Shown: positions 15,278 to 22,802 of the stretch, in pieces
How the letters are laid out: every line of letters begins with the position of its first letter
How positions within the stretch are numbered: position 1 is the first letter of the stretch
Assembly: GCA_052093225.1 (NCBI GenBank)
Contig: JBQDDG010000043.1
Coordinates: forward strand, 1-24,378
Length of the DNA: 24,378 bases
Source of the DNA: JB111 sp052093225
GTDB taxonomy: Bacteria > Actinomycetota > Actinomycetes > Actinomycetales > Actinomycetaceae
Direction: 5' to 3'
Made by a program: the position numbers and the translations under genes
The notes under the pieces: model-generated
Told to the model about the DNA's origin: nothing
Databases searched by the model: none
What the model saw: the letters and a program-made list of their open reading frames with translations, nothing else

Positions 15278-16513
15278 ATGAGCCGCGACGTCGACCTCAC
15301 GCTGTTCGGCGCGACCGGGTTCGTGGGACGGCTCCTCGCCGCCCATCTCGCCGCGCGCGCGCCGGACCACGTCCGGATCGCGCTCGCGGGCCGCTCCGAG
15401 GACCGGCTCCGCGCGCTGCGCGACGAGCTCGGGGGGCGGGCGGCGACCTGGCCGCTCGTCGTCGCCGACTCCGACGACGTCGCGGGCCTCACCGCGATGG
15501 CGGCACGATCGCACGTGGTCGTCTCGACCGTCGGGCCCTACCGGTCCCGCGGCCTGCCGCTGGTCCTGGCCTGCGCGGAGGCCGGGACCGACTACGCCGA
15601 CCTCACCGGGGAGGCGCTGTTCGTGCGCGAGGCGATCGAGCGCGCGCACGGGACGTCCCGGTCGAGCGGCGCGCGCATCGTCGTCTCCTGCGGGTACGAC
15701 TCGGTCCCCTCCGACCTCGGCGTCCACCTGCTCCACCGGGCGGCAGAGGCCGACGGCGCCGGGGGCCTCACCGACACGACGCTGTTCGCCCGGTCCAGGG
15801 GCGGACTCAGCGGCGGCACGATCGACTCGATGCGTACGCAGCTGCAGGAGGTGCGCGACGACCCGGCACTGCGGCGACTGATGGCCGACCCCGAGCTGCT
15901 CTCGGGCGGACTGCGCGGCGCCCCGGGACAGGAGGACGTCGGTCGCCCCTTCGTCGAGGCCGACAGCGCGCAGTGGGTGGTGCCGTTCTTCATGGGGCCG
16001 CACAACACCCGGATCGTGCGGCGTTCGCACGCGCTCACCGGGCGCGGCTACGGGACGAGGTTCCGCTACCGCGAGCTGATGGCGACCGGGCGCGACGCCG
16101 GCGGTGCGGTGCGGGCCACCGCCGTGACGGCAGGACTGGGGGCGCTCGCGGCCGGGGTGACCACGCCCGGCGTGCGCCGGCTGGTCGACCGGTTCCTTCC
16201 CACGCCGGGCGAGGGCCCGAGCGAGGAGCAGCGGGCCGGTGGCTGGTTCGAGATGCGTACGCGGACGACCACGGAGACCGGGGCGCAGTACACCGCGACC
16301 GTCGCCACGCAGGGTGACCCGGGGTACGCCGCCACCTCGGTGATGCTCGGCCGGTCGGCGCTCACCCTGCTGGACACGCGGCAGCGCGGGACCGCCGGCG
16401 AGGGCGGCGTGCTCACCCCGGCCGTGGCACTCGGGGACGACCTCGTCGAGGCGCTGCGCGCGCAGGGCTTCACGCTCGAGGTCGAGCGCCGAGGAGCGGA
16501 CGCAGCGCCCTGA
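15278..16513 (+). CDS. Saccharopine dehydrogenase-like / trans-acting enoyl reductase family protein
   Basis: 411 residues. The N-terminus has a Rossmann nucleotide-binding motif, LFGATGFVGRLLA (GxxGxxG), followed by IALAGRSEDRLRAL and VVVSTVGPYRSRG, a pattern shared by saccharopine dehydrogenase-like proteins and the mycobacterial trans-acting enoyl reductase Rv2953. GYDSVPSDLGV in the middle is also typical. It is probably an NAD(P)H-dependent oxidoreductase acting on a lipid or ketide substrate; the substrate is unknown. The frame is open 99 nt further upstream, but the ATG at 15278 starts the conserved fold. GGCACGAT lies 6 nt upstream of this ATG with no ribosome binding site, suggesting a leaderless transcript. 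Confidence 0.88.
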   Translation: MSRDVDLTLFGATGFVGRLLAAHLAARAPDHVRIALAGRSEDRLRALRDELGGRAATWPLVVADSDDVAGLTAMAARSHVVVSTVGPYRSRGLPLVLACAEAGTDYADLTGEALFVREAIERAHGTSRSSGARIVVSCGYDSVPSDLGVHLLHRAAEADGAGGLTDTTLFARSRGGLSGGTIDSMRTQLQEVRDDPALRRLMADPELLSGGLRGAPGQEDVGRPFVEADSAQWVVPFFMGPHNTRIVRRSHALTGRGYGTRFRYRELMATGRDAGGAVRATAVTAGLGALAAGVTTPGVRRLVDRFLPTPGEGPSEEQRAGGWFEMRTRTTTETGAQYTATVATQGDPGYAATSVMLGRSALTLLDTRQRGTAGEGGVLTPAVALGDDLVEALRAQGFTLEVERRGADAAP

Positions 16514-16529
16514 GCCTGCCGGTCGGCGA

Positions 16530-16543
16530 CGCCCTCCGGGGCG
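16530..16543. terminator. Short hairpin between convergent genes
   Basis: CGCCC / GGGCG stem with a TCCG loop, in the 52-bp gap between the convergent reductase gene and the truncated methyltransferase. It could serve both strands as a bidirectional terminator. The stem is only 5 bp. Confidence 0.35.
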
Positions 16544-16565
16544 ACACGTCGGAGCCGAAGCGCGG

Positions 16566-17006
16566 TCAGCGTGTACGCGTCGCCCAGAACAGCACGGCCG
16601 AGCTCGCGGCCACGTTGAGCGAGTCGACGCCGCCGCTCATCGGGATGACAACCTCGACGTCGACCGCCCCGAGCGTCCGCGGCTTGAGCCCGTGCCCCTC
16701 GGAACCCAGGACGATCGCCAACCTGTCCGGCGGATCGGCGGAGAGCGCGTCGAGGGGGACGGACCGCTCGGACAGGGACGCGGCCGCCACGGTGTAGCCC
16801 GCGTCCTTGAGCGCCGCGACGCCGTCGGGCCCGTACGGCCAGGTGGCCAGCCGCGTCCACGGCACCTGGAAGATGGTCCCCATCGAGACGCGGACGGCGC
16901 GCCGGTAGAGCGGGTCCGCGCAGCTGGGGGTGACCAGCACGGCGTCGACGCAGAGAGCCGCGGCGCTGCGCACGATCGCCCCGACGTTGCAGTGGTGTCC
17001 AACTAC
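16566..17006 (-). pseudogene. TrmH/SpoU-family RNA methyltransferase, 5'-truncated
   Basis: The catalytic SPOUT half is intact: NVGAIVRSAAAL (motif 1), LAIVLGSEGHGL (motif 2) and IPMSGGVDSLNVAASSAVLFW (motif 3, the knot), with the C-terminus at 16566. Relatives are about 260-280 residues and have an N-terminal substrate-binding domain of 100 or more residues. Here the frame continues upstream only to a stop at 17040-17042, with no start codon before the GTG at 16973, which would cut into motif 1. The N-terminal domain is absent from the adjoining sequence. The gene therefore appears broken where the lower-GC island begins, probably by island insertion. Whether the missing half lies beyond the island cannot be seen. 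Confidence 0.8.
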
Positions 17007-17099
17007 GTTCCACCGCGGGGGAACCGCGCCTGACCAGGTTCAACGGTACAAGCGCGTATCGAATAGGCAATTGGATAGATCCCGCCGAACGGAGGGGCA

Positions 17100-17408
17100 T
17101 TGAACATCAGCAGCCCGTTCAACACGAGCGCGTCCAACTTCGGCAATGCCGCGATGCAGGCGGCCAACGTCCCTTGGGACACTCCCGTGGAGATGCGACT
17201 GGGGGCCGACGGGCCGGGCGAGATCGGCGCGTACATCGAAGTCCGCGCCCCACGTGGGTTCGCCAAGCGGATCCCGATCGACGAGAAGCGCCTGACCAAG
17301 TGCCGACAAGAACTGGACGGCCCGGCCGGGATTGCTCTGTGCCAGCAGCTCATCGACGACCTGGCGACCCGGATCAGGACTGTCGTGAAAGAAGCACTGC
17401 GCGGTTGA
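17100..17408 (+). CDS. Small hypothetical protein at the island edge (102 residues)
   Basis: No family recognised. The frame opens after a stop at 17076-17078. The only upstream start is TTG at 17100, right behind GGAGGGG; this is very close spacing, so the N-terminus is uncertain (the next choice is ATG at 17154). Codons have strong third-position G/C bias throughout, so it is likely coding, unlike the frames on the opposite strand here. The product has a polar N-terminus (NTSASNFGNAAMQAAN) and a charged, helical C-terminal half (IPIDEKRLTKCRQEL, then ATRIRTVVKEAL). It lies between the truncated methyltransferase and the hsdR end, oriented against hsdR. It may be cargo of the element or a remnant. 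Confidence 0.55.
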   Translation: MNISSPFNTSASNFGNAAMQAANVPWDTPVEMRLGADGPGEIGAYIEVRAPRGFAKRIPIDEKRLTKCRQELDGPAGIALCQQLIDDLATRIRTVVKEALRG

Positions 17409-17514
17409 TCGGGCATCACGAGACCCTCGCTCAGGCCGCACCCTTGCGTGCCTGGCTGGATGCGCAGACTGTGGCGCGATAGCGGCTGCACCACCGGCCC
17501 TGTTCGTGCTCACC

Positions 17515-20500
17515 TCAGTTCCCAGGCTCTCCGCCTCCTGCGGCAAGTCCTCGAAACCGCTCAAAGAACCTGGAGAGCGCTTCGATAACCCGCTTCTTCT
17601 TGTCGCCGTGGTTAGACTCGCGGCTAAACCGTGATACGGGTGGCAGGATGCGGATGATCTCGATGCCCGTCGTGCGCAGCTGACCGTCGCGGAACGCCGC
17701 CTCGATGAGAGCTTGCGTCGATTCTGGTTTGAGTCCCTCCGCGTCGATGATCGCCTGGATCTCAGCATCACGTTTGGCTGCGACAAACGTTTCCCATTGC
17801 TCGTCGATACCGCCAAGCTGCGAGACTGACTCAACGAAGTCCTCGACGAGGTCGCGCTTGCTGCGCAGGCTCGGGCTCGCGTCGACGGCGCGGGTGATCT
17901 CGGCGCGGATCTCCTTGTCGTCGCCGTCGCCCTTCTCGGCGCGGAGCTTCTCGACGAGCATGAGGATGTAGTCGACGTTGATCTCGACCTGCTTGACGAG
18001 CTCGATCTCGAACACGACGTCGTCGTTGATGACTTCTCTGTCGCCGTCACGATCGCGCGTGAACTCATCGCGTAGCCGCAGGTAGATGCTGGTGTAGTCC
18101 TGCCGCTGTCGCTCGGTGAGCGGATCGTTGCCGTCGAAGTCGTCGAAGGACGTGAGGATGTTCTGCAGCCGCAGGATCGCGCCGAACAGCTGGATGAAGT
18201 CCTTCTGCGCCTGCTCCCCCACGATCTGCTGCCCGATCGGGAAGTGCGTGAGCAGTTCGGTGACCTTGTCGACGTACTCGCCGTAGTAGTCGCCGTACGG
18301 TTTCAACAGGACGACGCCGCGGGCATCCTTGTTGCCGAACAGCTCCAGCGCGGCGTTCGTCTCCTCCTCGAGATCGCGGAAGGCGACGATGTTGCCGTAG
18401 GTCTTCACCGAGTTGAGGATGCGGTTCGTGCGCGAGTACGCCTGGATCAGGCCGTGCGCGCGCAGGTTCTTGTCGACGAACAGCGTGTTCAGCGTCGTCG
18501 CGTCGAAACCGGTGAGGAACATGTTCACCACGATGACCAGGTCGATCTCGCGGTTCTTCATCCGCTGCGACAGGTCCTTGTAGTAGTTCTGGAACCGGTC
18601 CGCGCTCGTGTCGTAGCTGGTCCCGAACATGTCGTTGTAGTCCTGGATCGCGTCTTCCAGGAACGAGCGCGCGTCAAGGTCGAGCGCATCGGTGTCGAAC
18701 GCTTCATCATCGAGGATGCCGTCGGCTTCGGCCTCGTTCGCGCCGTAGCTGAAGATCAGCCCGACCTTCAGGCGCTTGTCCGGTGGAAGCTCCGCCATCT
18801 GCGTCTGGAACTGGTTGTAGTAACGGCGCGCGGCATCGATCGACGCAGTCGCGAACAACGCGTTGAATCCGCGAACTCGCTTCCGCTCCTTGAATGCCTC
18901 CGCCTGACGCCGACCCCGCACCGAATCGGCGACGTTCGTCACGACTCCATGCTCGTAGCTCGATGACCGCTTCGTCTTCTGATCGAAGTGCTCCAGGATG
19001 TACGCCACAACGTCCCGGATCCGACGCACGTCCAGGAGAGCTCGCTCGCGGTCGATCGCAGAGACCTGTGAGTCGTCGGGGTTTCCGACCTTGATGGTGT
19101 TGATGTAGTCGATCCGGAACGGCAGCACGTTTTTGTCTGTGATGGCGTCGACGATCGTGTACGTGTGTAGCTTGTCGCCGAACGCCTGCTCGGTCGTTCG
19201 CAGCTGAGGATTTCCACCGCTGCCGGCGTTGGCGGCGAAGATCGGCGTGCCGGTGAACCCGAACAGGTTGTACCGTTTGAACGCGCGTGTGATGTCGGTG
19301 TGCATGTCGCCGAACTGCGACCGATGGCACTCATCGAAGATGATCACCGCGTGGCCCGAGAACACCTCGTGGCCCTTGTTCGCCTTGATGAACGTCGACA
19401 GCTTCTGGATCGTCGTGATGATGATCCGCGCACCGGGGTCCTCGAGCTGCTTCTTCAGAACCGACGTCGACGTGTTTGAGCTCGCCGCGCCCTTCTCGAA
19501 ACGGTCGTACTCACGCATCGTCTGGTAGTCCAGATCCTTGCGGTCCACGACGAAAAGCACCTTGGCCACACTCCGCATCTTCGATGCGAGCTGCGCTGCC
19601 TTGAACGAGGTGAGCGTCTTGCCCGAACCCGTCGTATGCCACACGTACCCGCCGGCCTGCAATGTCCCGAGTGTCTTGTAGTTCGTCGAGATCTGGATCC
19701 TCTGCAGGATCCGCTCGGTTGCGACGATCTGGTACGGCCGCATCACGAGCAGGTCGCGATCTGCGGTCAGCACGCAGTACTTCGTCAGGATATTCAACAG
19801 AGCGTGCTTCGCGAAGAACGTCTTCACGAACGCCGTCAGTTCGGTGATCGGACTGTTGTTCGCGTCAGCCCACCAGCTGGTGAACTCGAACGAGTTGCTC
19901 GACTTCTTCCCCCTGCCCGCACCACTCGTCTTCTTTTGCTCGGCCAGGTGCCTGTTACGAGTGCTGTTGGAGTAGTACTTCGTGAGCGTGCCGTTGCTGA
20001 TAACGAACAGTTGCACATACTCGAACAAGCCCGAGCCAGCCCAGAAGCTGTCTCGCTGATAGCGATTGATCTGGTCGAAGGCCTCCCGGATGTGAACGCC
20101 CCGGCGCTTCAGCTCGATGTGGACCATCGGAATGCCGTTGACGAGCACCGTCACGTCGTAGCGATTGGCGTACGTCGCGCCGCATTCCCCCTGACCGATC
20201 TCATACTGGTTGATGACCTGTAGCCGGTTGTTGTGGATGTTCTTCTTGTCGATCAGCGAGATGTTCTTCGTCGACCCATCGTCGCGCTTCAGGATCTGGA
20301 CGTGGTCCTCCTGGATACGCACAGTCTTCTCGACGATGCCGTCGTTCTGGCCTGCGATCTTGGTCGTGAAGAACTTCTCCCACTCGGTGTCCGAGAACGT
20401 GATGCCATTGAGCGCTTCGAGCTGCGCACGCAAGTTCGCGACCAGCTGCGCTTCGGACGTGATGGCGAGGTAATCGTACGCCTGCGTTTCCAGCAGACGA

Positions 20501-20634
20501 ATCATCTCACGCTCGAGCGCGGCCTCCGTCTGATACGCCTCAGCCTGCGACGAATCCTGGACGTACTCCGCGACGACCGTGCTCTCCGAAGAAATCGTGA
20601 TCGGATCAAACTTGCGCGCCGCTGCTTCACTCAT
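17515..20634 (-). CDS. hsdR: Type I restriction enzyme HsdR (type IC, EcoR124I-like)
   Basis: 1039 residues, essentially the length of EcoR124I HsdR. It is the motor and nuclease subunit that translocates and cuts unmethylated DNA in complex with HsdM and HsdS. From the chosen start, the PD-(D/E)xK nuclease residues are Asp160 and Glu174-Leu-Lys176 (GIPMVHIELKRRG). The helicase motor has Walker A WHTTGSGKT (332-340), motif II DECH (434-437) and motif III-like GFTGTP (459-464). A helical C-terminal domain for binding the methyltransferase core follows. The frame opens at a GTG at 20649, but the ATG at 20634 overlaps the upstream stop as ATGA and is preferred. It is the last gene of the hsdM-mrr-hsdS-prrC-hsdR operon. 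It is lower in GC than the chromosome to the left. Confidence 0.96.
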   Translation of the reverse strand: MSEAAARKFDPITISSESTVVAEYVQDSSQAEAYQTEAALEREMIRLLETQAYDYLAITSEAQLVANLRAQLEALNGITFSDTEWEKFFTTKIAGQNDGIVEKTVRIQEDHVQILKRDDGSTKNISLIDKKNIHNNRLQVINQYEIGQGECGATYANRYDVTVLVNGIPMVHIELKRRGVHIREAFDQINRYQRDSFWAGSGLFEYVQLFVISNGTLTKYYSNSTRNRHLAEQKKTSGAGRGKKSSNSFEFTSWWADANNSPITELTAFVKTFFAKHALLNILTKYCVLTADRDLLVMRPYQIVATERILQRIQISTNYKTLGTLQAGGYVWHTTGSGKTLTSFKAAQLASKMRSVAKVLFVVDRKDLDYQTMREYDRFEKGAASSNTSTSVLKKQLEDPGARIIITTIQKLSTFIKANKGHEVFSGHAVIIFDECHRSQFGDMHTDITRAFKRYNLFGFTGTPIFAANAGSGGNPQLRTTEQAFGDKLHTYTIVDAITDKNVLPFRIDYINTIKVGNPDDSQVSAIDRERALLDVRRIRDVVAYILEHFDQKTKRSSSYEHGVVTNVADSVRGRRQAEAFKERKRVRGFNALFATASIDAARRYYNQFQTQMAELPPDKRLKVGLIFSYGANEAEADGILDDEAFDTDALDLDARSFLEDAIQDYNDMFGTSYDTSADRFQNYYKDLSQRMKNREIDLVIVVNMFLTGFDATTLNTLFVDKNLRAHGLIQAYSRTNRILNSVKTYGNIVAFRDLEEETNAALELFGNKDARGVVLLKPYGDYYGEYVDKVTELLTHFPIGQQIVGEQAQKDFIQLFGAILRLQNILTSFDDFDGNDPLTERQRQDYTSIYLRLRDEFTRDRDGDREVINDDVVFEIELVKQVEINVDYILMLVEKLRAEKGDGDDKEIRAEITRAVDASPSLRSKRDLVEDFVESVSQLGGIDEQWETFVAAKRDAEIQAIIDAEGLKPESTQALIEAAFRDGQLRTTGIEIIRILPPVSRFSRESNHGDKKKRVIEALSRFFERFRGLAAGGGEPGN

Positions 20635-21707
20635 GACGCAACCGCCCACCCAAACGCCTTCAGGAACTCGTAAAACTCATCGATAAATGCCTCTTTGTAT
20701 TCATCCGCGACCTTAGATGTTTCGATGTCGGCGAAGCGGTCATGACTGTATAGATTCAACACTCTCGTCAGCAGGGCGGCATTCGGCCCCACCAACAGGC
20801 CACTCCACCCACCTGTACGGCCCAGGAAGTTCGCCGTCTTCTCTAGCAGCGCCCGGAACTGATTGAAGTGCACTCGCTCAATTTCATCCTCCGCGATTGC
20901 CCTCTGGATACCTTCAATTATCTGGAGGTGGTAACTGAAAGGCGAATCGTTTGGCTGATTGGTAAGTGTCCATTCGGCGGAGGAATTGCGCGCAAGGACA
21001 TACGGCCGAGTCCTATTCTTCTTTCGGCTCAGCGAATTAAAAAGAATATTAAAGAAGAGCGCATGGTGGGTAGAGATCACGAACTTGAAGTCCAACGCCG
21101 CGGCTCGCTCAACAAGTTCCACGAGCGCAAGTGCCACAGCCACAATGCGCACATCGTCCATCGACGAGACTGGATCATCGATAACGGCGATCGATAGTTG
21201 ATCGTAGTCAGTCGTGGATCGCAGTTCGGGGTTATCGGCAAGAGTTTCTATTGCCTCATCTAGGACGGCCTGATAGACGCTCCAAACGAATATGCTTTCC
21301 TCAGCTCGTGAAATCTTAATGTTGTCCAGCGAATCATCACCTCCCGTTTGGACACCAAAGCTAACCTCGCCATTTATGAGGTCGAGTCGCGGTTCAATGC
21401 GCCCGCTAGTGTATGCTCGAAAGTTGTCGATGATCGCACCGTCAAGACCTTGCTCTATTACAGATTCGAATAGACCCGACCCCAAATCCACCTTGAGCAC
21501 GAATCGCTCATTGTCCCAGGTGAATTCGTCTTCAATAAATGAGTTGTAGAGGACGACTCCCTCTGGATCGCGATCCTTAAGATGCTGCGCCAGCCGAGTT
21601 TTACCGACCGAGTTCGGGGCGTAAATTAGGGCGGTACGCGATTCAGCGATGTCTCGCAATACCTCCTCGGCTAAGCTCGCGACTGTTTCATGGGGAGCAA
21701 CAGCCAT
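20631..21707 (-). CDS. prrC: PrrC-family anticodon nuclease (ABC-type ATPase)
   Basis: 358 residues with the order of features seen in PrrC: Walker A-like APNSVGKT (30-37), signature-like KISRAEES (131-138), Walker B and D-loop VIDDPVSSMDD (175-185), and switch STHH (212-215). A C-terminal domain then has Arg285, Glu289 and His322. Known PrrC uses Arg320-Glu324-His356 to cut tRNA-Lys at the wobble position; the R-x3-E spacing is the same and the Glu-His spacing is 33 against 32. A SPFSYH segment (255-260) lies where I recall the PrrC box, 26 residues before the Arg. E. coli PrrC has 396 residues, so this one is compact. It follows hsdS directly with its own AAGGAGG site and overlaps hsdR by 4 bp, the same position as in the E. 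coli prr locus. It is the most AT-rich gene here. Probably held silent by the Hsd complex, as in E. coli (inference). Confidence 0.87.
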   Translation of the reverse strand: MAVAPHETVASLAEEVLRDIAESRTALIYAPNSVGKTRLAQHLKDRDPEGVVLYNSFIEDEFTWDNERFVLKVDLGSGLFESVIEQGLDGAIIDNFRAYTSGRIEPRLDLINGEVSFGVQTGGDDSLDNIKISRAEESIFVWSVYQAVLDEAIETLADNPELRSTTDYDQLSIAVIDDPVSSMDDVRIVAVALALVELVERAAALDFKFVISTHHALFFNILFNSLSRKKNRTRPYVLARNSSAEWTLTNQPNDSPFSYHLQIIEGIQRAIAEDEIERVHFNQFRALLEKTANFLGRTGGWSGLLVGPNAALLTRVLNLYSHDRFADIETSKVADEYKEAFIDEFYEFLKAFGWAVAS

Positions 21708-22802
21708 CTACGCCGCCTCCTTGAAGGCGAGGAGACGGTCACGGTAGTAGTCGTACTGCTTGCGGCGAGCGGCGAGCTCGGCAGGAAGGCCGATGCTGAT
21801 GTCGTTCACGAGAGCGTCAAACTTGTCGAGCACGCCAGCAATACGCTGTTGCCCGTCAACGTCTGGCAATGCAACCTTCAACGCCTTGATCAGCTTCCCG
21901 GTCACTAGCGGTTGACCGCCGCCTACCGCGTACTGATTCAAACGCATGTTCGTGAGCTGGTGGTACGCGTAGTGGACGTCCCAGGCCTCGGCGGGGGTGA
22001 CGATCAGCGTGTTGTCGGACACGTCATATTCACCGTCAACTATGTTCACGCGGCCAGCGTTCGCACCGACGCGGGCGATGAGCAAAGCTGGTCCGGAGTA
22101 CGCGGGTTCGTTTGTTGTCCCGATCTGACCAGTTGATCCGTACACCGGGTACGCGCCGCCATCTGATCGAGACTTATTCCGTCCGGACGAAACTCCGTGA
22201 ACTATTTCGCCTACCGACGTCAGCGCTGCTCCGTTTGCTGAGGAGAGTACCCCGTGACGATAGTGCTCGTACTGGACGCGCCGGGCTTCCAGCTCCGCTT
22301 CCAGCTCCGCTTCCAGCTCCGCTTCCAGCTGGGTGAACTTATCCAGTACTCGCACGATCTCGAGCTGCACCTCGAGATGCGGCACCGGGATGCGCATACC
22401 CGAGACGCTCCGAGGGTAGACATGCGGAACACCGCCGCCACTCTTGAAAGAGTGCAGGAGCTCCTGCTGGGATTGGAGCCAGAAATAGAGATACCGCGCA
22501 TTGACTCGATCGTCCTTCGGAACCACCGTGAAAGCGTCGGACACGTAGATCGGTTTGCTCCAGTAGCTCACGAATCCGGCGTATGCACCCGAGCCCGCAA
22601 TCGCCACAGTTTCGCCAGTACGGTTGCTCTCATTGTGGAAGTATGCAGGAGTCCGCCCGCCAGCAATTACAGGAACTGGCCCGTCGACCACGCTTTTCTT
22701 GGTGATCGCCGTGCCTCGTTTCAGTACGGCGACCTCGTCAACGCGCGAATACTGCACGCCCGTAGGAGCAAGCTCCTGAATCAGGTCATCGATGCGGCTC
22801 AT
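21708..22802 (-). CDS. hsdS: Type I specificity subunit HsdS (type IC)
   Basis: 364 residues, giving sequence specificity to the HsdM2S methyltransferase and the full restriction complex. Two target-recognition domains (about 20-150 and 195-320) are separated by a conserved spacer: LDKFTQLEAE (153-162), then EAEL three times (160-171), then ARRVQYEHYR. A matching distal conserved region is at the C-terminus (LDKFDALVND, then ARRKQYDYYRDRLLAF). This layout is that of EcoR124I/II, where the number of TAEL units sets the gap length between the two half-sites. The DNA target cannot be read from the sequence. The ATG overlaps the mrr stop as ATGA, and its TAG stop abuts the prrC ATG. Confidence 0.95.
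   Translation of the reverse strand: MSRIDDLIQELAPTGVQYSRVDEVAVLKRGTAITKKSVVDGPVPVIAGGRTPAYFHNESNRTGETVAIAGSGAYAGFVSYWSKPIYVSDAFTVVPKDDRVNARYLYFWLQSQQELLHSFKSGGGVPHVYPRSVSGMRIPVPHLEVQLEIVRVLDKFTQLEAELEAELEAELEARRVQYEHYRHGVLSSANGAALTSVGEIVHGVSSGRNKSRSDGGAYPVYGSTGQIGTTNEPAYSGPALLIARVGANAGRVNIVDGEYDVSDNTLIVTPAEAWDVHYAYHQLTNMRLNQYAVGGGQPLVTGKLIKALKVALPDVDGQQRIAGVLDKFDALVNDISIGLPAELAARRKQYDYYRDRLLAFKEAA
21716..21722 (-). promoter_or_regulatory. Strong ribosome binding site of prrC inside hsdS
   Basis: On the minus strand AAGGAGG lies 8 nt before the prrC ATG, within the last codons of hsdS. It is a perfect anti-16S match, so prrC can be initiated independently, unlike hsdR, whose ATGA overlap has no clear site. 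Confidence 0.75.
22285..22330 (-). repeat. 12-bp tandem repeat in the hsdS spacer
   Basis: GCTTCCAGCTCC occurs three times without a mismatch (22285, 22297, 22309), plus a fourth copy matching at its first 10 bases (22321-22330). It codes for the four-residue EAEL units of the HsdS spacer. The unit is 12 bp, so slippage changes the protein by four residues without breaking the frame. Confidence 0.93.

Noticed and set aside
16566..16973. Functional short TrmH protein starting at GTG 16973
   Set aside because: This start would remove the NVGAI part of SPOUT motif 1 and the whole N-terminal domain, so a truncated pseudogene is more likely.
17409..17482. Plus-strand tail reading HETLAQAAPLRAWLDAQTVAR before a stop
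   Set aside because: It briefly looks protein-like and might be a transposase remnant, but it is too short and has no start or conserved motif, so it is not listed as a gene.
17003..17494. 163-codon minus-strand frame opposite the small island-edge gene
   Set aside because: Third-position bias favours the plus-strand frame at 17100-17408, and the minus product has a random, Ser/Pro/Arg-rich composition.
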